56,769 nt of DNA. Source: an uncultured Intestinimonas sp. Its GTDB lineage: Bacteria > Bacillota > Clostridia > Oscillospirales > Oscillospiraceae. The stretch spans positions 1 through 56,769 of the forward strand of contig NZ_CALXGA010000005.1 in the NCBI RefSeq assembly GCF_944387725.1, read 5' to 3'. Below, piece after piece: positions 1-10,309 of this stretch (position 1 is its first letter; every line of letters starts with the position of its first letter). The translations under genes were made by a program, and so were the position numbers. The notes beneath the pieces are model-generated. The model was not told the DNA's origin. It did no database searches and saw only the letters and a program-made list of their open reading frames with translations.

Positions 1-92
1 GTCTACAGGTGATATTTAGTTAAAATGACGGAATATTTCAATTTTCCTTGATATCACTACTTTCCTTAAAAAGGGAGGGTCGGAAATGCCCC

Positions 93-121
93 TTGACAAG
101 CGGGAGCGGATTGCATATAAT
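93..121 (+). promoter_or_regulatory. Promoter of rpsU
   Basis: TTGACA at 93-98 and TATAAT at 116-121 are separated by 17 bases, a perfect sigma-A consensus. It lies about 75 bases upstream of the S21 start, leaving a short leader that ends in a GGAGGGAGG ribosome binding site. Confidence 0.8.
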
Positions 122-194
122 ACTACTGTTAAAGCCATAATTATGGCCCTTTCGTGGTGGGTTCCTTCCATCACTTTGGAGGGAGGGGAAATAG

Positions 195-377
195 ATGTCG
201 GAAGTCCATGTCAGAGAGAACGAATCGCTGGAGAGCGCTCTGAAGCGCTTCAAGCGGAGCTGTGCCAAATCTGGAGTGCTGGCCGAGGTGCGCAAGCGCG
301 AGCACTATGAGAGTCCTAGCGTCAAGCGCCGCAAGAAGTCCGAGGCCGCCCGGAAGAACCGCAAGAAGTACTATTGA
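195..377 (+). CDS. rpsU: 30S ribosomal protein S21
   Basis: Small basic protein of the 30S subunit, involved in translation initiation near the 3' end of 16S rRNA. The 60 residues match the usual bacterial S21 length. The typical features are the N-terminal acidic stretch ending in [12 protein letters not shown], a central basic helix, and a Lys/Arg-rich tail ending in RKNRKKYY. A strong GGAGGGAGGGG ribosome binding site precedes the ATG. The gene is monocistronic: a consensus promoter lies just upstream and a strong terminator just downstream. Confidence 0.97.
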   Translation: MSEVHVRENESLESALKRFKRSCAKSGVLAEVRKREHYESPSVKRRKKSEAARKNRKKYY

Positions 378-390
378 TGAGACCACCAAA

Positions 391-420
391 GCCCAGCGCC
401 TAACGGGCGCTGGGCTTTTT
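391..420 (+). terminator. Rho-independent terminator of rpsU
   Basis: A perfect 10-base-pair GC-rich stem (391-400 with 406-415) is followed by five T. The A-rich flank on the other side means it may also end the minus-strand gene at 443-1216. Confidence 0.9.
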
Positions 421-442
421 GCGCACCTGAAGCGGGACTGGG

Positions 443-1216
443 TCAGGCCAGGATGTCCTCCAGAAGGTCCGCCACGGCGGGGTAGGGCAGAATGGCGTCT
501 GAGATGTCCAGGCTGCGGGCCAGATAGAGCTTTTTGCGGATGGAGGCGGCGTCGTCGAAGAGGACAAAATGCGCCCCGGTCTGCCGGCTCATATAAGTAA
601 AGTAGTGGGCGCACAGCTCGTTGGAGAAGAAAACCGCAGGCTCCCGCTCATCCAGGAGGGCCTTCAGCTCCGCCTGGGAGAGGGGCTGGCCATGGCCGTT
701 GGGGGCGGGGAGGTAGAAGTCAGCCGCCGACCGCTCCACCGCCAAGGCCACCCGTCCGGCGCCGTACCGGGCGGCGGCCTCCTCCAGTCGGCCCCGGAGG
801 GTTCCGCCGGAGAGGGCGGTGGGAATCAGAACCTTGGCGGTCTCCGAGTGCGGGCCGTAGGGCTCCGAGACGTAGAGTGGCCAGCCCCGGCGCGCCAGCA
901 GGGGGGAGAGCTCCTCCACCGCCCGGGCCAGTACCGGGAAGTGCCGGTCAAAGTCACAGACCACTCCGGTATAGCCCCGGGCGGCGCACTCCCGCAGCAC
1001 CTCCTGGCAGAAGGGGCCGGGATGGCCCCGGCCGTCAAAGCCGGCGTCCCCCACCAGCAGGAGCCCGCCCCGGGCGGAGACCGGCAGATTGGCCCGGAAC
1101 AGGTGGGGGCCTCCCCCCACCCGGTAGGCCATGTGGGCCAGGGTGAGGCCATAGGCCCGGGCGGCCATGACCTCGGTGGGCGCGGCGGCCAGAATCAGAT
1201 TGGATTTTGAAATCAT
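443..1216 (-). CDS. GH18-like TIM-barrel protein, probably non-catalytic
   Basis: A 257-residue soluble protein with no signal peptide; I do not recognise it firmly. The order of segments resembles the GH18 barrels of spore-germination/YaaH proteins. A strand GVVCDFDRHF sits where GH18 enzymes carry their DxxDxDxE motif. Near the C-terminus, FVLFDDAASIRKKLYLAR resembles the family's late FEDxRSIxxKL segment. The catalytic Glu is not visible, so this may be a binding or structural homologue. The start is supported by an AAGGGGGA ribosome binding site. It is transcribed divergently from the YqeG gene. The fold call is inference from motif spacing. Confidence 0.5.
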   Translation of the reverse strand: MISKSNLILAAAPTEVMAARAYGLTLAHMAYRVGGGPHLFRANLPVSARGGLLLVGDAGFDGRGHPGPFCQEVLRECAARGYTGVVCDFDRHFPVLARAVEELSPLLARRGWPLYVSEPYGPHSETAKVLIPTALSGGTLRGRLEEAAARYGAGRVALAVERSAADFYLPAPNGHGQPLSQAELKALLDEREPAVFFSNELCAHYFTYMSRQTGAHFVLFDDAASIRKKLYLARSLDISDAILPYPAVADLLEDILA

Positions 1217-1221
1217 GCGGG

Positions 1222-1251
1222 TTGTCCCCCTTGTCCGTCATGTGATATAAT
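1222..1251 (+). promoter_or_regulatory. Candidate promoter of the yqeG gene
   Basis: TTGTCC (1222-1227) and TATAAT (1246-1251) are separated by 18 bases in the divergent gap. The -10 is perfect and the -35 is weak. Confidence 0.45.
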
Positions 1252-1291
1252 GCAATGTATGCGGACCGATCCCATTTCATGAGGTGCTGCT

Positions 1292-1792
1292 ATGTCTTTT
1301 TCTCTCCTCCCTCACCGGGTTTACAACTCCGTTCTGGACATCCAGGGCGGGGAGCTGGCGGCGGCCGGCATCACGCTGCTGCTGGCCGATCTGGACAACA
1401 CCCTGACCCGGTACGCGGTCCAGGAGCCCACGCCGGAGCTCCGGCAGTGGAAGGCGTCCCTGGAGGCGGCGGGGGTGGACCTCTTCCTCCTCTCCAACAG
1501 CCGGAAGCCTATGCGGGTGGAGCGCTTTGCCCAGAGCCTGGGGGTTCCCTATCTGGGCCGGGCGGGAAAGCCGGGGACGGCGGGGTTCCGCCGGGCCATG
1601 GAGCAGATGGGCCGGACCCCCTCCCGGACCGCCATGGTGGGGGATCAGATTTTTACCGACATCCTGGGAGCCCGGCGGGCCGGGGTGCTGGCCCTGATGG
1701 TGGAGCCCATAGAGCTCAAGGGGAACCCAGGCCGCTACCTGCGCTACGCCGTGGAGGAGCCCTTCCGGGCCCTGGGCCGGCGGCGGGGGTGA
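1292..1792 (+). CDS. YqeG family HAD-IIIA phosphatase
   Basis: HAD superfamily hydrolase of the YqeG type, 166 residues, the usual size. Motif I is LLADLDNTLT with both catalytic Asp residues. Motif II is the Ser of LLSNS. A Lys follows in GRAGKP. Motif IV is MVGDQIFTDILGA. In Bacillus this family sits beside ribosome/GTPase genes and its substrate is not established. Here it is followed 66 bases downstream by an endonuclease IV gene and an Xaa-Pro peptidase gene on the same strand, probably as a loose operon. Confidence 0.88.
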   Translation: MSFSLLPHRVYNSVLDIQGGELAAAGITLLLADLDNTLTRYAVQEPTPELRQWKASLEAAGVDLFLLSNSRKPMRVERFAQSLGVPYLGRAGKPGTAGFRRAMEQMGRTPSRTAMVGDQIFTDILGARRAGVLALMVEPIELKGNPGRYLRYAVEEPFRALGRRRG

Positions 1793-1858
1793 GGAGGCCG
1801 GAGGCCCCTGAGCAAAGGGCCGGAAGAAACACAAGAGAAAGGAAGAGAGCCTATCAGC

Positions 1859-2737
1859 GTGCGATTCGGACCCGCCGGACAGGCGGACAACTACCCGGGG
1901 AAGGGCTCGGCGGACTACCCGGCCTGGCTGGCGGAGCGGGGGCTGGACGCCTTCGAGTACCAGTGCGGCAAGGGGGTCCATGTGGGGGAGGCCGCCGCCC
2001 GGGCGGTGGGGGAGGCCGCCCGGGCCCACGGCGTCCAGCTCTCCCTCCACGCCCCCTACTTCATCAACCTGGCCAACCCGGACCCGGAGAGCCGGAAGAA
2101 GACCACCGGCTACGTTCTGGCCGCCTGTCGGGCGGCGGACTGGATGGGGGCCGGCCGGGTCACCGTCCACACCGGGGCCCTGATGAAGCGGAGCCGCCGG
2201 GAGGCCCTGGACATCGCCCGGGAGACCCTGAGGGAAGTCCTCCGGGCCTGCGACGGGGAGGGGTACGGCCACATCACCCTCTGCCCTGAGACCATGGGGA
2301 AAATCAACCAGCTGGGGGATCTGGACGAGGTGCTGGAGCTGTGCCAGATGGACGCGCGGCTCCTGCCCTGCATCGACTTCGGGCATCTCTACGCCCGATC
2401 CCTGGGGGCTCTGGAGGGGAAGGAGGCCACCGCCCGGACGCTGGACCAGATGGAGGCCGCCCTGGGCGCAGACCGGGCCAGCCGGTTCCACAGCCACTTT
2501 TCCAAGATCGCCTTTACCCCCAACGGGGGAGAAAAGCTCCACCTGACCTTCGGCCAGGCGGACTTTGGCCCCGATCCGGCCCCTCTGATGGAGGAGCTGG
2601 CCCAGCGGGGCTGGAGCCCCACCGTCATCTGTGAGAGCGCCGGCACCCAGGACGTGGACGCCCTGGCTATGAAGGAGCTGTATCTGGCCGCCCTGGCTGG
2701 GCAGGAGCCCGTATCCGGGGGCACTGGGGCCCGCTGA
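1859..2737 (+). CDS. nfo: Deoxyribonuclease IV (AP endonuclease, EndoIV family)
   Basis: Zinc-dependent TIM-barrel endonuclease that cuts the backbone 5' of abasic sites in base excision repair. The 292 residues fit the family. Visible metal-ligand motifs, in order, are LSLHAPYFINLA (His), VTVHTGA (His), LCPETMGK (Glu), CIDFGHLYAR (Asp and His) and FHSHFSK (His). The start is GTG, since the family's conserved N-terminal strand (RFGPAG) begins there; the ribosome binding site is a modest GGAAGAG. It lies in a same-strand run with YqeG and the Xaa-Pro peptidase. Confidence 0.9.
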   Translation: MRFGPAGQADNYPGKGSADYPAWLAERGLDAFEYQCGKGVHVGEAAARAVGEAARAHGVQLSLHAPYFINLANPDPESRKKTTGYVLAACRAADWMGAGRVTVHTGALMKRSRREALDIARETLREVLRACDGEGYGHITLCPETMGKINQLGDLDEVLELCQMDARLLPCIDFGHLYARSLGALEGKEATARTLDQMEAALGADRASRFHSHFSKIAFTPNGGEKLHLTFGQADFGPDPAPLMEELAQRGWSPTVICESAGTQDVDALAMKELYLAALAGQEPVSGGTGAR

Positions 2738-2766
2738 CCCGTGCGCAGAAGAAAGGATGGATACCC

Positions 2767-3831
2767 ATGAATCATCTCAAGCAGATCGCCGCCCGGCTGC
2801 CGGAGTATGGCCTGGACGCCATGCTCCTCACCAGCGGGCCGGGGGAGTTCTACGCCGTGGGCTTCCACGGGGAGGGCACGGTGCTGGTGACGGCGGGGGA
2901 GTGCCTCTACTGCACGGACTCCCGGTATATCGAGGCGGCGGAGGCCCAGGTGACGGGGGCCAGGGTGGTCCAGACAGGCCGGGGCCGGAGCTGCCGCTCC
3001 CTGGTCCGGGAGGCGGTGGAGGCCCAGGGCCTCCGGCGCGTGGGCTTCGAGGACGGAACCATGCCGGTGGCCGCCTGGCGGGTCTGGGAGGAGGCCCTTC
3101 CGGCGGAGCTGATGCCGGCCCAGAAGCTCCTGGACACCCTCCGGGCCGCCAAGGACCCGGAGGAGCAGGCGTGCATGGTCCGGGCCCAGGAGATCACCGA
3201 CCAGGCCTTCGCCGAGATCTGCCGCTTCCTCCGGCCGGGCCTCACCGAGCTGGAGATTGCCGCCCGGCTCCAGTATGAGCTGCTCCGGCTGGGGGGAGAG
3301 CGGATGTCCTTCGACCCCATTGTGGCCTCAGGGCCCAACGGCAGCATCCCTCACGCCGTCCCCGGCCCCCGGCGGGTGGAAAAGGGGGACTTCATCACCC
3401 TGGACTTCGGCTGTGTCTGGGGGGGCTACTGCTCCGACATGACCCGCACTGTGGCCCTGGGGGAACCCACCGAGGAGATGCGCCGGGTCTACCAGGTGGT
3501 GTTGGAGGCCCAGCGGGCGGGCCTGGCCGCCGCCCGGGCCGGCATCTCGGGGCGGGAGCTGGACGCCGCCGCCCGGCAGGTCATCCAGGCGGCGGGCTAC
3601 GGGAACTGCTTCGGCCACAGCTACGGCCACAGCCTGGGCCTGGAGATCCACGAGTCCCCCAACGCCAGCCCCGGAGAGGAGACCCTTCTGCCGGTGGGGG
3701 CGGTGCTCTCGGCGGAGCCGGGCGTCTATCTGCCGGGAAACTTCGGCGTCCGCATCGAGGATGTGACAATTTTGACGGCGGAGGGGTGCGTTGATATCAC
3801 CAAATCGCCCAAAGAATTGACAATTCTCTGA
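2767..3831 (+). CDS. M24 family Xaa-Pro aminopeptidase/dipeptidase
   Basis: Two-metal pita-bread peptidase that removes residues ahead of proline. The N-terminal creatinase-like domain covers about residues 1-120. The catalytic domain carries the full ligand set: the Asp of TLDFGC, the Asp of SDMTRTV, the His of GHSYGHSLGLEIHE, the Glu of AEPGVYLP, and the Glu of VRIEDV. At 354 residues it is the short YpdF/PepQ-like form. It sits directly upstream of efp, a common pairing in Firmicutes and meaningful because EF-P acts on polyproline translation. A separate efp promoter follows it. Confidence 0.92.
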   Translation: MNHLKQIAARLPEYGLDAMLLTSGPGEFYAVGFHGEGTVLVTAGECLYCTDSRYIEAAEAQVTGARVVQTGRGRSCRSLVREAVEAQGLRRVGFEDGTMPVAAWRVWEEALPAELMPAQKLLDTLRAAKDPEEQACMVRAQEITDQAFAEICRFLRPGLTELEIAARLQYELLRLGGERMSFDPIVASGPNGSIPHAVPGPRRVEKGDFITLDFGCVWGGYCSDMTRTVALGEPTEEMRRVYQVVLEAQRAGLAAARAGISGRELDAAARQVIQAAGYGNCFGHSYGHSLGLEIHESPNASPGEETLLPVGAVLSAEPGVYLPGNFGVRIEDVTILTAEGCVDITKSPKELTIL

Positions 3832-3847
3832 AAATAGGGAAAAAGTC

Positions 3848-3876
3848 TTGCAAACGGGGAAAGAATAGAGTAGAAT
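3848..3876 (+). promoter_or_regulatory. Promoter of efp
   Basis: TTGCAA (3848-3853), a 17-base spacer, then TAGAAT (3871-3876), about 90 bases upstream of efp. It overlaps no coding sequence. Confidence 0.6.
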
Positions 3877-3962
3877 GACTTAGATATATCAATTAGGAGG
3901 GCCCGGAGCCTCCGGCGGGTTGGGCCCCAAACAGAAGCAGCTTGAGTGGAGGATGAGTACCA

Positions 3963-4529
3963 ATGCCTATTACTGCCAGTGATTTCCGCAACGGCGTGAC
4001 CTTTGAGATGGACGGCCAGGTGATGCAGGTGGTGGAGTTTCAGCATGTGAAGCCCGGCAAGGGGGCGGCTTTCGTGCGGACCAAGATGAAGAACGTTATG
4101 ACCGGCGCCGTCACCGAGACCTCCTTCAACCCCACCGCCAAGTTCGAGACGGCCTATGTGGAGCGCAAGGACATGGAGTACAGCTACAACGACGGCGACC
4201 TCTATTACTTCATGGACCCGGAGACCTATGACCTGGTGCCCGTCAGCAAGGACACCCTGGGGGACGACTTCCGCTTTGTGAAGGAGAACATGCCCTGCAA
4301 GATCAACAGCTACAAGGGCAAGATCTTCATGGTGGAGCCCCCCACCTTCGTGGAGCTGGAGGTCACCGAGACCGACCCCGGTTTCCGGGGCGACACCGCC
4401 ACCAACGTTACCAAGCCCGCCACCCTGGAGACCGGCGCCGAGATCAAGGTGCCCCTCTTCATCAATCCCGGGGATAAGATCAAGATCGACACCCGCTCCG
4501 GCGAGTATCTGGAGCGCAGCAAAAAGTAA
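3963..4529 (+). CDS. efp: Translation elongation factor P
   Basis: EF-P rescues ribosomes stalled on polyproline by binding between the P and E sites. The 188 residues form the usual three beta-barrel domains. The domain I tip loop, KPGKGAAF, carries the functional Lys (about residue 33). This KPGKG type is the one found in Bacillus-like EF-Ps. The C-terminal domain ends GEYLERSKK, close to the family signature. The ribosome binding site GGAGGATGAG is 7-8 bases from the ATG. No EpmA/EpmB-like modification genes are nearby. Confidence 0.97.
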   Translation: MPITASDFRNGVTFEMDGQVMQVVEFQHVKPGKGAAFVRTKMKNVMTGAVTETSFNPTAKFETAYVERKDMEYSYNDGDLYYFMDPETYDLVPVSKDTLGDDFRFVKENMPCKINSYKGKIFMVEPPTFVELEVTETDPGFRGDTATNVTKPATLETGAEIKVPLFINPGDKIKIDTRSGEYLERSKK

Positions 4530-4594
4530 GGGCGGGCAACCGCGCCCGGCATCCGGCAATCCTGCCGGGAGGCCCCATGAAAAGGAGGATTCTT

Positions 4595-5044
4595 ATGACC
4601 ATCACAGAAAAGGTCGCTTATCTCAAAGGGCTGGCCGATGGCCTGGCCATCGACACCGAAAAGTCCAAGGAGGGCAAGCTCATCGCCGCCATCATCGACA
4701 TCCTGGAGGACATGGGCATGTCGCTGGAGGACCTGGAGGAGAGCACCACCGCCCTGGGAGAGGAGCTGGACGCCGTGTCCGACGATCTGTCCGACGTGGA
4801 GGAAGCTCTCTTCGGCGAGGACGACGAGGATGACGAGGACTGCTGCTGCTGTGAGGACGAGGACGACGACTTCTTCGAGGTGGAGTGCCCCAACTGCCAG
4901 GAGCCCCTGGTCATCGACGAGGACGTCCTGGAGTCCGGGATCATCGAGTGCCCCAGCTGCCACAGCCAGTTTGCCGTCTCCGACGAGTGTGACGACGGCG
5001 CCTGCGGCTGCGGCTGCGGGCACGACCACGACGAGGAGGAGTGA
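4595..5044 (+). CDS. CD1247-type N-terminal domain protein with zinc ribbon and acidic Cys-rich segment
   Basis: About 149 residues. The N-terminal part (about 1-70) is the helical domain found in Clostridia as the CD1247 N-terminal domain (KVAYLKGLADGL). An extremely acidic stretch with four consecutive Cys follows (DEDCCCCEDEDDD). Next is a C4 zinc ribbon (CPNCQEP then CPSCHSQF). The tail is rich in Cys, Gly, His and Asp (CGCGCGHDHDEEE). The second ATG is preferred over the one at 4577 because AAAAGGAGG is six bases upstream of it. Function is unknown; metal binding is inferred. The gene follows efp and is closed by a terminator. Confidence 0.8.
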   Translation: MTITEKVAYLKGLADGLAIDTEKSKEGKLIAAIIDILEDMGMSLEDLEESTTALGEELDAVSDDLSDVEEALFGEDDEDDEDCCCCEDEDDDFFEVECPNCQEPLVIDEDVLESGIIECPSCHSQFAVSDECDDGACGCGCGHDHDEEE

Positions 5045-5086
5045 CCTCCCGGCGCCCCGGCCGTGGAACAACAGGATCCCTTTCAA

Positions 5087-5117
5087 CCGGCATGGCCTTC
5101 GGCCATGCTGGTTTTTT
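5087..5117 (+). terminator. Terminator after the CD1247-like gene
   Basis: An 11-base-pair stem (CCGGCATGGCC with GGCCATGCTGG, one G-T pair), a TTC loop and six T. Confidence 0.85.
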
Positions 5118-5485
5118 ATGTGCGCCTGGAGCTCCAGAGACGCGGCGGGGGAGGGGCGCGGCGCTGGAGTACCGGCGGATTTTCCGGCCCGCCCGGGGGT
5201 GTTTTTGGTGGAATGGCACAAAAATTTTTTACTTGACAAGGGGGGCGGCTTTCGTTTCCTGCGCCGCTCGTAAGAATAAAAACTTTTCATTAGAAGGGGG
5301 TATATTTTCGATTGCTGTTTCCTTTTTCCATCACATGGCAATCATGCACGGAAAGAGCCGGGGGAAGGTTTTGATTTTCGTAAAAACCGTAAAAACTGGA
5401 CGAAGGGAGGGAAAGGGGCGGGGGAAGACCTTGAAAATCCCCTTCAATCTGCTAAAATAATGTAGGAAAGAAGAGGGCGGCCCCA
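5118..5485. other. Intergenic stretch without a gene
   Basis: A gap of about 370 bases between the CD1247-like terminator and the family B repeat. It is lower in GC than its surroundings and purine-rich on the plus strand. I see no credible coding region or RNA. A possible hppA promoter near its end is listed separately. Confidence 0.5.
5431..5458 (+). promoter_or_regulatory. Possible promoter of hppA
   Basis: TTGAAA (5431-5436), a 16-base spacer, then TAAAAT (5453-5458). If used, the transcript would run through the family B inverted-repeat element before reaching hppA. Confidence 0.4.
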
Positions 5486-5644
5486 GTACTCCACCAAGCC
5501 AGAGACTTGCATTTGCCTTTCGGCTGAAGTTCCGCATCCCTTCGTTATCGTCCTTGGTGGGCGTCAGCCCACCAGCGTCCGCTGCCTTGTTCTGCAAAAA
5601 TTCCGCCCTAAATCCAATCTGCAATTTCTAACTTGGTGGAGTAC
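5486..5644. repeat. Family B inverted-repeat element (MITE-like)
   Basis: A 159-base non-coding element bounded by perfect 13-base terminal inverted repeats: GTACTCCACCAAG at 5486-5498 and its complement at 5632-5644. It contains an internal hairpin (GGTGGGC with GCCCACC, 5556-5573). It has no ORF for a transposase. A related end, with one mismatch over about 20 bases, occurs at 56726. The element lies only about 30 bases upstream of hppA. Confidence 0.75.
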
Positions 5645-5676
5645 CAAGCGGCCGTCAAGCAAAAGGAGTGAGGAAA

Positions 5677-7815
<2,139 letters not shown>

Positions 7816-7840
7816 TCCGGACAACAGAACCGGCGGGGAC

Positions 7841-7869
7841 TTGACACCAAGGCTGGGGAATGATAATAT
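7841..7869 (+). promoter_or_regulatory. Promoter of the cysE-cysS transcript
   Basis: TTGACA (7841-7846), a 17-base spacer, then TAATAT (7864-7869), immediately upstream of the T-box leader. Confidence 0.75.
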
Positions 7870-7870
7870 A

Positions 7871-8118
7871 CTGGAGACATAGGAGAAACCGGCGCGAAGA
7901 ACGGAAGGAGTAGCGCGGGGGACCTGCCCGGCAAGAGAGGGACCGTCACCGGCTGAGAGCGGACCCACGGGAGCCCTGCGGGAAGTGCATCCGGGAGCGC
8001 GGGGGTGTAATGCCCCACGGACGGGCCCCGTTACCGGCCCCACGAGCGAAACAAGAGAGTGGAACCGCGTGTGGAATGACCAGCGCCTCTCATGCCTTCG
8101 GGCATGGGAGGCGCTTTC
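7871..8118 (+). ncRNA. T-box riboswitch leader, cysteine specifier
   Basis: tRNA-sensing leader that permits transcription when uncharged tRNA-Cys accumulates. Stem I distal motifs are visible (AGAGAGGGACC, then GGCTGAGAG). The specifier region GGAAGTGCATCC contains TGC (Cys) at 7986-7988, followed by the usual purine. The conserved T-box core GAGTGGAACCGCG lies at 8057-8069. A long terminator hairpin (8082-8096 with 8101-8115, TTCG loop, then TTT) follows. Cysteine specificity fits the downstream cysE and cysS genes. Confidence 0.9.
8082..8118 (+). terminator. Conditional terminator of the Cys T-box
   Basis: A 15-base-pair stem with a TTCG loop and a short T run, directly after the T-box core. 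The core would pair into the antiterminator alternative. Confidence 0.8.
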
Positions 8119-8166
8119 TGCCGTCCTGCGGGGTTCTCTTTCACCCTTTTTGATCAGGAGGTGCCT

Positions 8167-8820
8167 ATGCTTCGAGGTTTGATTGAAACCCTTTCCGCTT
8201 ACCAGGCCCGGGACCCTGCGGCCCGGTCCAAGCTGGAGATTTTTCTCCTCTATCCCGGTGTCCACGCCCTTTTGTTCCACCGGGTCTCCCACTGGCTCTA
8301 CCGCCACCGGCTTCTTTTCCTGGCCCGGTTCCTCTCCCAGCTGGCCCGGCATCTGACGGGCATTGAGATTCACCCAGGGGCCAAGATCGGCCGGCGCTTT
8401 GTCATCGACCACGGCATGGGGATCGTCATCGGCGAGACCGCGGAGATCGGGGACGACTGCCTGCTCTACCACGGGGTCACCCTGGGGGGCACCGGCAAGG
8501 ACCAGGGCAAGCGCCACCCCACCCTGGGGAACAATGTGATGGTCTCCGCCGGGGCCAAGGTGCTGGGGCCCTTTAAGGTGGGGGACGGCGCCCGCATCGC
8601 CGCCAACGCCGTGGTCCTCACCGAAATCCCCCCCCAGGCCACCGCCGTGGGCGTCCCCGCCCGGGTGGTCCGCATCGCCGGGGAGAAGGTGGACTATGCC
8701 GCCTCTGTGGACCAGATTCACGTCACCGACCCGGTGCAGAAGGAGCTCCAGGCCCTTTCCTCCCGGCTGGAATGGCTGGAAAAATATCTGGATGAGCAAA
8801 ATAAGAGTGTCAATCTGTAA
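8167..8820 (+). CDS. cysE: Serine O-acetyltransferase
   Basis: Transfers acetyl from acetyl-CoA to L-serine, the first step of cysteine synthesis. The 217 residues make this the short EpsC/CysE form: an N-terminal helical part (about 1-65), then a left-handed beta-helix of hexapeptide repeats. Visible motifs are IDHGMGIVIGETAEIGDD with the catalytic Asp-His pair, YHGVTLGGTG, and RHPTLGNNVMVSAGAKVLG. The ATG at 8167 follows AGGAGGTG; upstream in-frame ATGs fall inside the T-box terminator. It is cotranscribed with cysS 12 bases downstream under the Cys T-box. Confidence 0.95.
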   Translation: MLRGLIETLSAYQARDPAARSKLEIFLLYPGVHALLFHRVSHWLYRHRLLFLARFLSQLARHLTGIEIHPGAKIGRRFVIDHGMGIVIGETAEIGDDCLLYHGVTLGGTGKDQGKRHPTLGNNVMVSAGAKVLGPFKVGDGARIAANAVVLTEIPPQATAVGVPARVVRIAGEKVDYAASVDQIHVTDPVQKELQALSSRLEWLEKYLDEQNKSVNL

Positions 8821-8832
8821 GGAGTGAGCAAG

Positions 8833-10278
8833 ATGAAGCTGTACAATTCCGCGTCCCATGCCAAGGAAGAATTTGTGCCCCACACCCCCGGCAAGGTGGG
8901 GATGTATACCTGCGGCCCCACGGTCTACCACTTCGCCCACATCGGGAACCTGCGCAGCTACCTCATGGAGGACGTGCTGGAGAAGTTCCTGCGCTGGGAC
9001 GGCTACGAGGTCAAGCGGGTGATGAACATCACCGACGTGGGGCATCTGGCCTCCGACGCCGACACCGGCGAGGACAAGATGGTGAAGGGGGCCCAGCGGG
9101 AGCACAAGACGGTGATGGAGATCGCCCAGTTCTATACCGACGCTTTTTTCGCCGACTGCAAGAAGCTGAACATCAAGTATCCCGACGTGGTGCAGCCCGC
9201 CACCGGCATGGTCGAGGACTATATTAAGGTCATCACCAAGCTTATGGACACGGGCTACGCCTATTTTGCCGGGGGCAACGTCTACTTTGACACCGCCAGG
9301 CTGGACCACTACTACGTCTTCAACGACCACGACCAGGAGGACCTGGCGGTGGGGGTCCGGGAGGGGGTGGAAGCCGACGCAAACAAGCGCAATAAGACCG
9401 ACTTCGTCCTGTGGTTTACCAAGAGCAAGTTCGAGGACCAGGCCCTCAAGTGGGATTCCCCCTGGGGGGTGGGTTATCCCGGCTGGCACATCGAGTGCTC
9501 CTGCATCTCCATGAAGTACCTGGGAGAGTACCTGGACATCCACTGCGGCGGCGTGGACAACGCCTTCCCCCACCACACCAACGAGATCGCCCAGTCCGAG
9601 GCCTATCTGGGCCACCCCTGGTGCAGGTACTGGGTCCACATCGCCCACCTGGACACCGCCGGGGGCAAGATGTCCAAGTCCAAGGGAGCGTTCACCACCG
9701 TCTCTACCCTGGAGGAGCGGGGCTATGACCCCCTGGTCTACCGGCTCTTCTGCCTCCAGTCTCACTATCGGAAGGCCCTGGTCTTTACCTGGGAGAACCT
9801 GGACAACGCCAAGGCCGCCTATGAGAAGCTGGTGGGCCGGGTGGCCGCCCTGACGGAGGAGGGGGAGGCCGATCCCGCCTCCATTGCCAAATACCGGGAG
9901 GGCTTCCGGGAGGCCCTGGGCAACGACCTAAATACCTCCCTGGGGGTGACCCGGCTCTACGACGTGCTCAAGGCCAGGGACCTCTCCGACGCCGACAAGC
10001 GGGCGCTGGTGGGGAGCTTCGACGAGGTGCTGGGCCTGGACCTGCTGAACAAGGCGGCGGCCAGGCGGGCGGAGCAGGCCAAGGCCACCACCTCCGCCGT
10101 GGGGGGCTATACCGTCACCGGAGAGGGAGACCCGGAGATTGACGCCCTGGTTCTCCAGCGGGGGGAGGCCAAGAAGGCCAAGAACTTCGCCGAGGCCGAC
10201 CGCATCCGGGACGTCCTGAAGGCCCAGGGCGTCGAGGTCGCCGACGTCCCCGGCGGGGCGGTGTGGAAGCGGGGCTGA
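8833..10278 (+). CDS. cysS: Cysteinyl-tRNA synthetase
   Basis: Class I aminoacyl-tRNA synthetase that charges tRNA-Cys; about 481 residues. The HIGH-type motif is FAHIGNLRSY and the KMSKS motif is GGKMSKSKG. Zinc/substrate Cys and His residues are in TCGPTVYH, HIECSCISM and HCGGVDNAFPHHTNE. The C-terminal helical domain runs from about residue 330. The ATG at 8833 is preferred to the GTG at 8824 because AAGGAG lies eight bases upstream of the ATG. It shares the T-box leader with cysE, so charging and synthesis respond to the same signal. Confidence 0.97.
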   Translation: MKLYNSASHAKEEFVPHTPGKVGMYTCGPTVYHFAHIGNLRSYLMEDVLEKFLRWDGYEVKRVMNITDVGHLASDADTGEDKMVKGAQREHKTVMEIAQFYTDAFFADCKKLNIKYPDVVQPATGMVEDYIKVITKLMDTGYAYFAGGNVYFDTARLDHYYVFNDHDQEDLAVGVREGVEADANKRNKTDFVLWFTKSKFEDQALKWDSPWGVGYPGWHIECSCISMKYLGEYLDIHCGGVDNAFPHHTNEIAQSEAYLGHPWCRYWVHIAHLDTAGGKMSKSKGAFTTVSTLEERGYDPLVYRLFCLQSHYRKALVFTWENLDNAKAAYEKLVGRVAALTEEGEADPASIAKYREGFREALGNDLNTSLGVTRLYDVLKARDLSDADKRALVGSFDEVLGLDLLNKAAARRAEQAKATTSAVGGYTVTGEGDPEIDALVLQRGEAKKAKNFAEADRIRDVLKAQGVEVADVPGGAVWKRG

Positions 10279-10309
10279 GGCCCATACCGGGGAGAATTTT
10301 CGCGCAAAA

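Noticed and set aside
8092-8166. Upstream in-frame extension of cysE
   Set aside because: The extra codons lie in the T-box terminator hairpin; ATG 8167 has the ribosome binding site.
9411-9728. Alternative-frame ORF within cysS
   Set aside because: Shadow of cysS; no independent start signal and Gly/Arg/Pro-rich composition.
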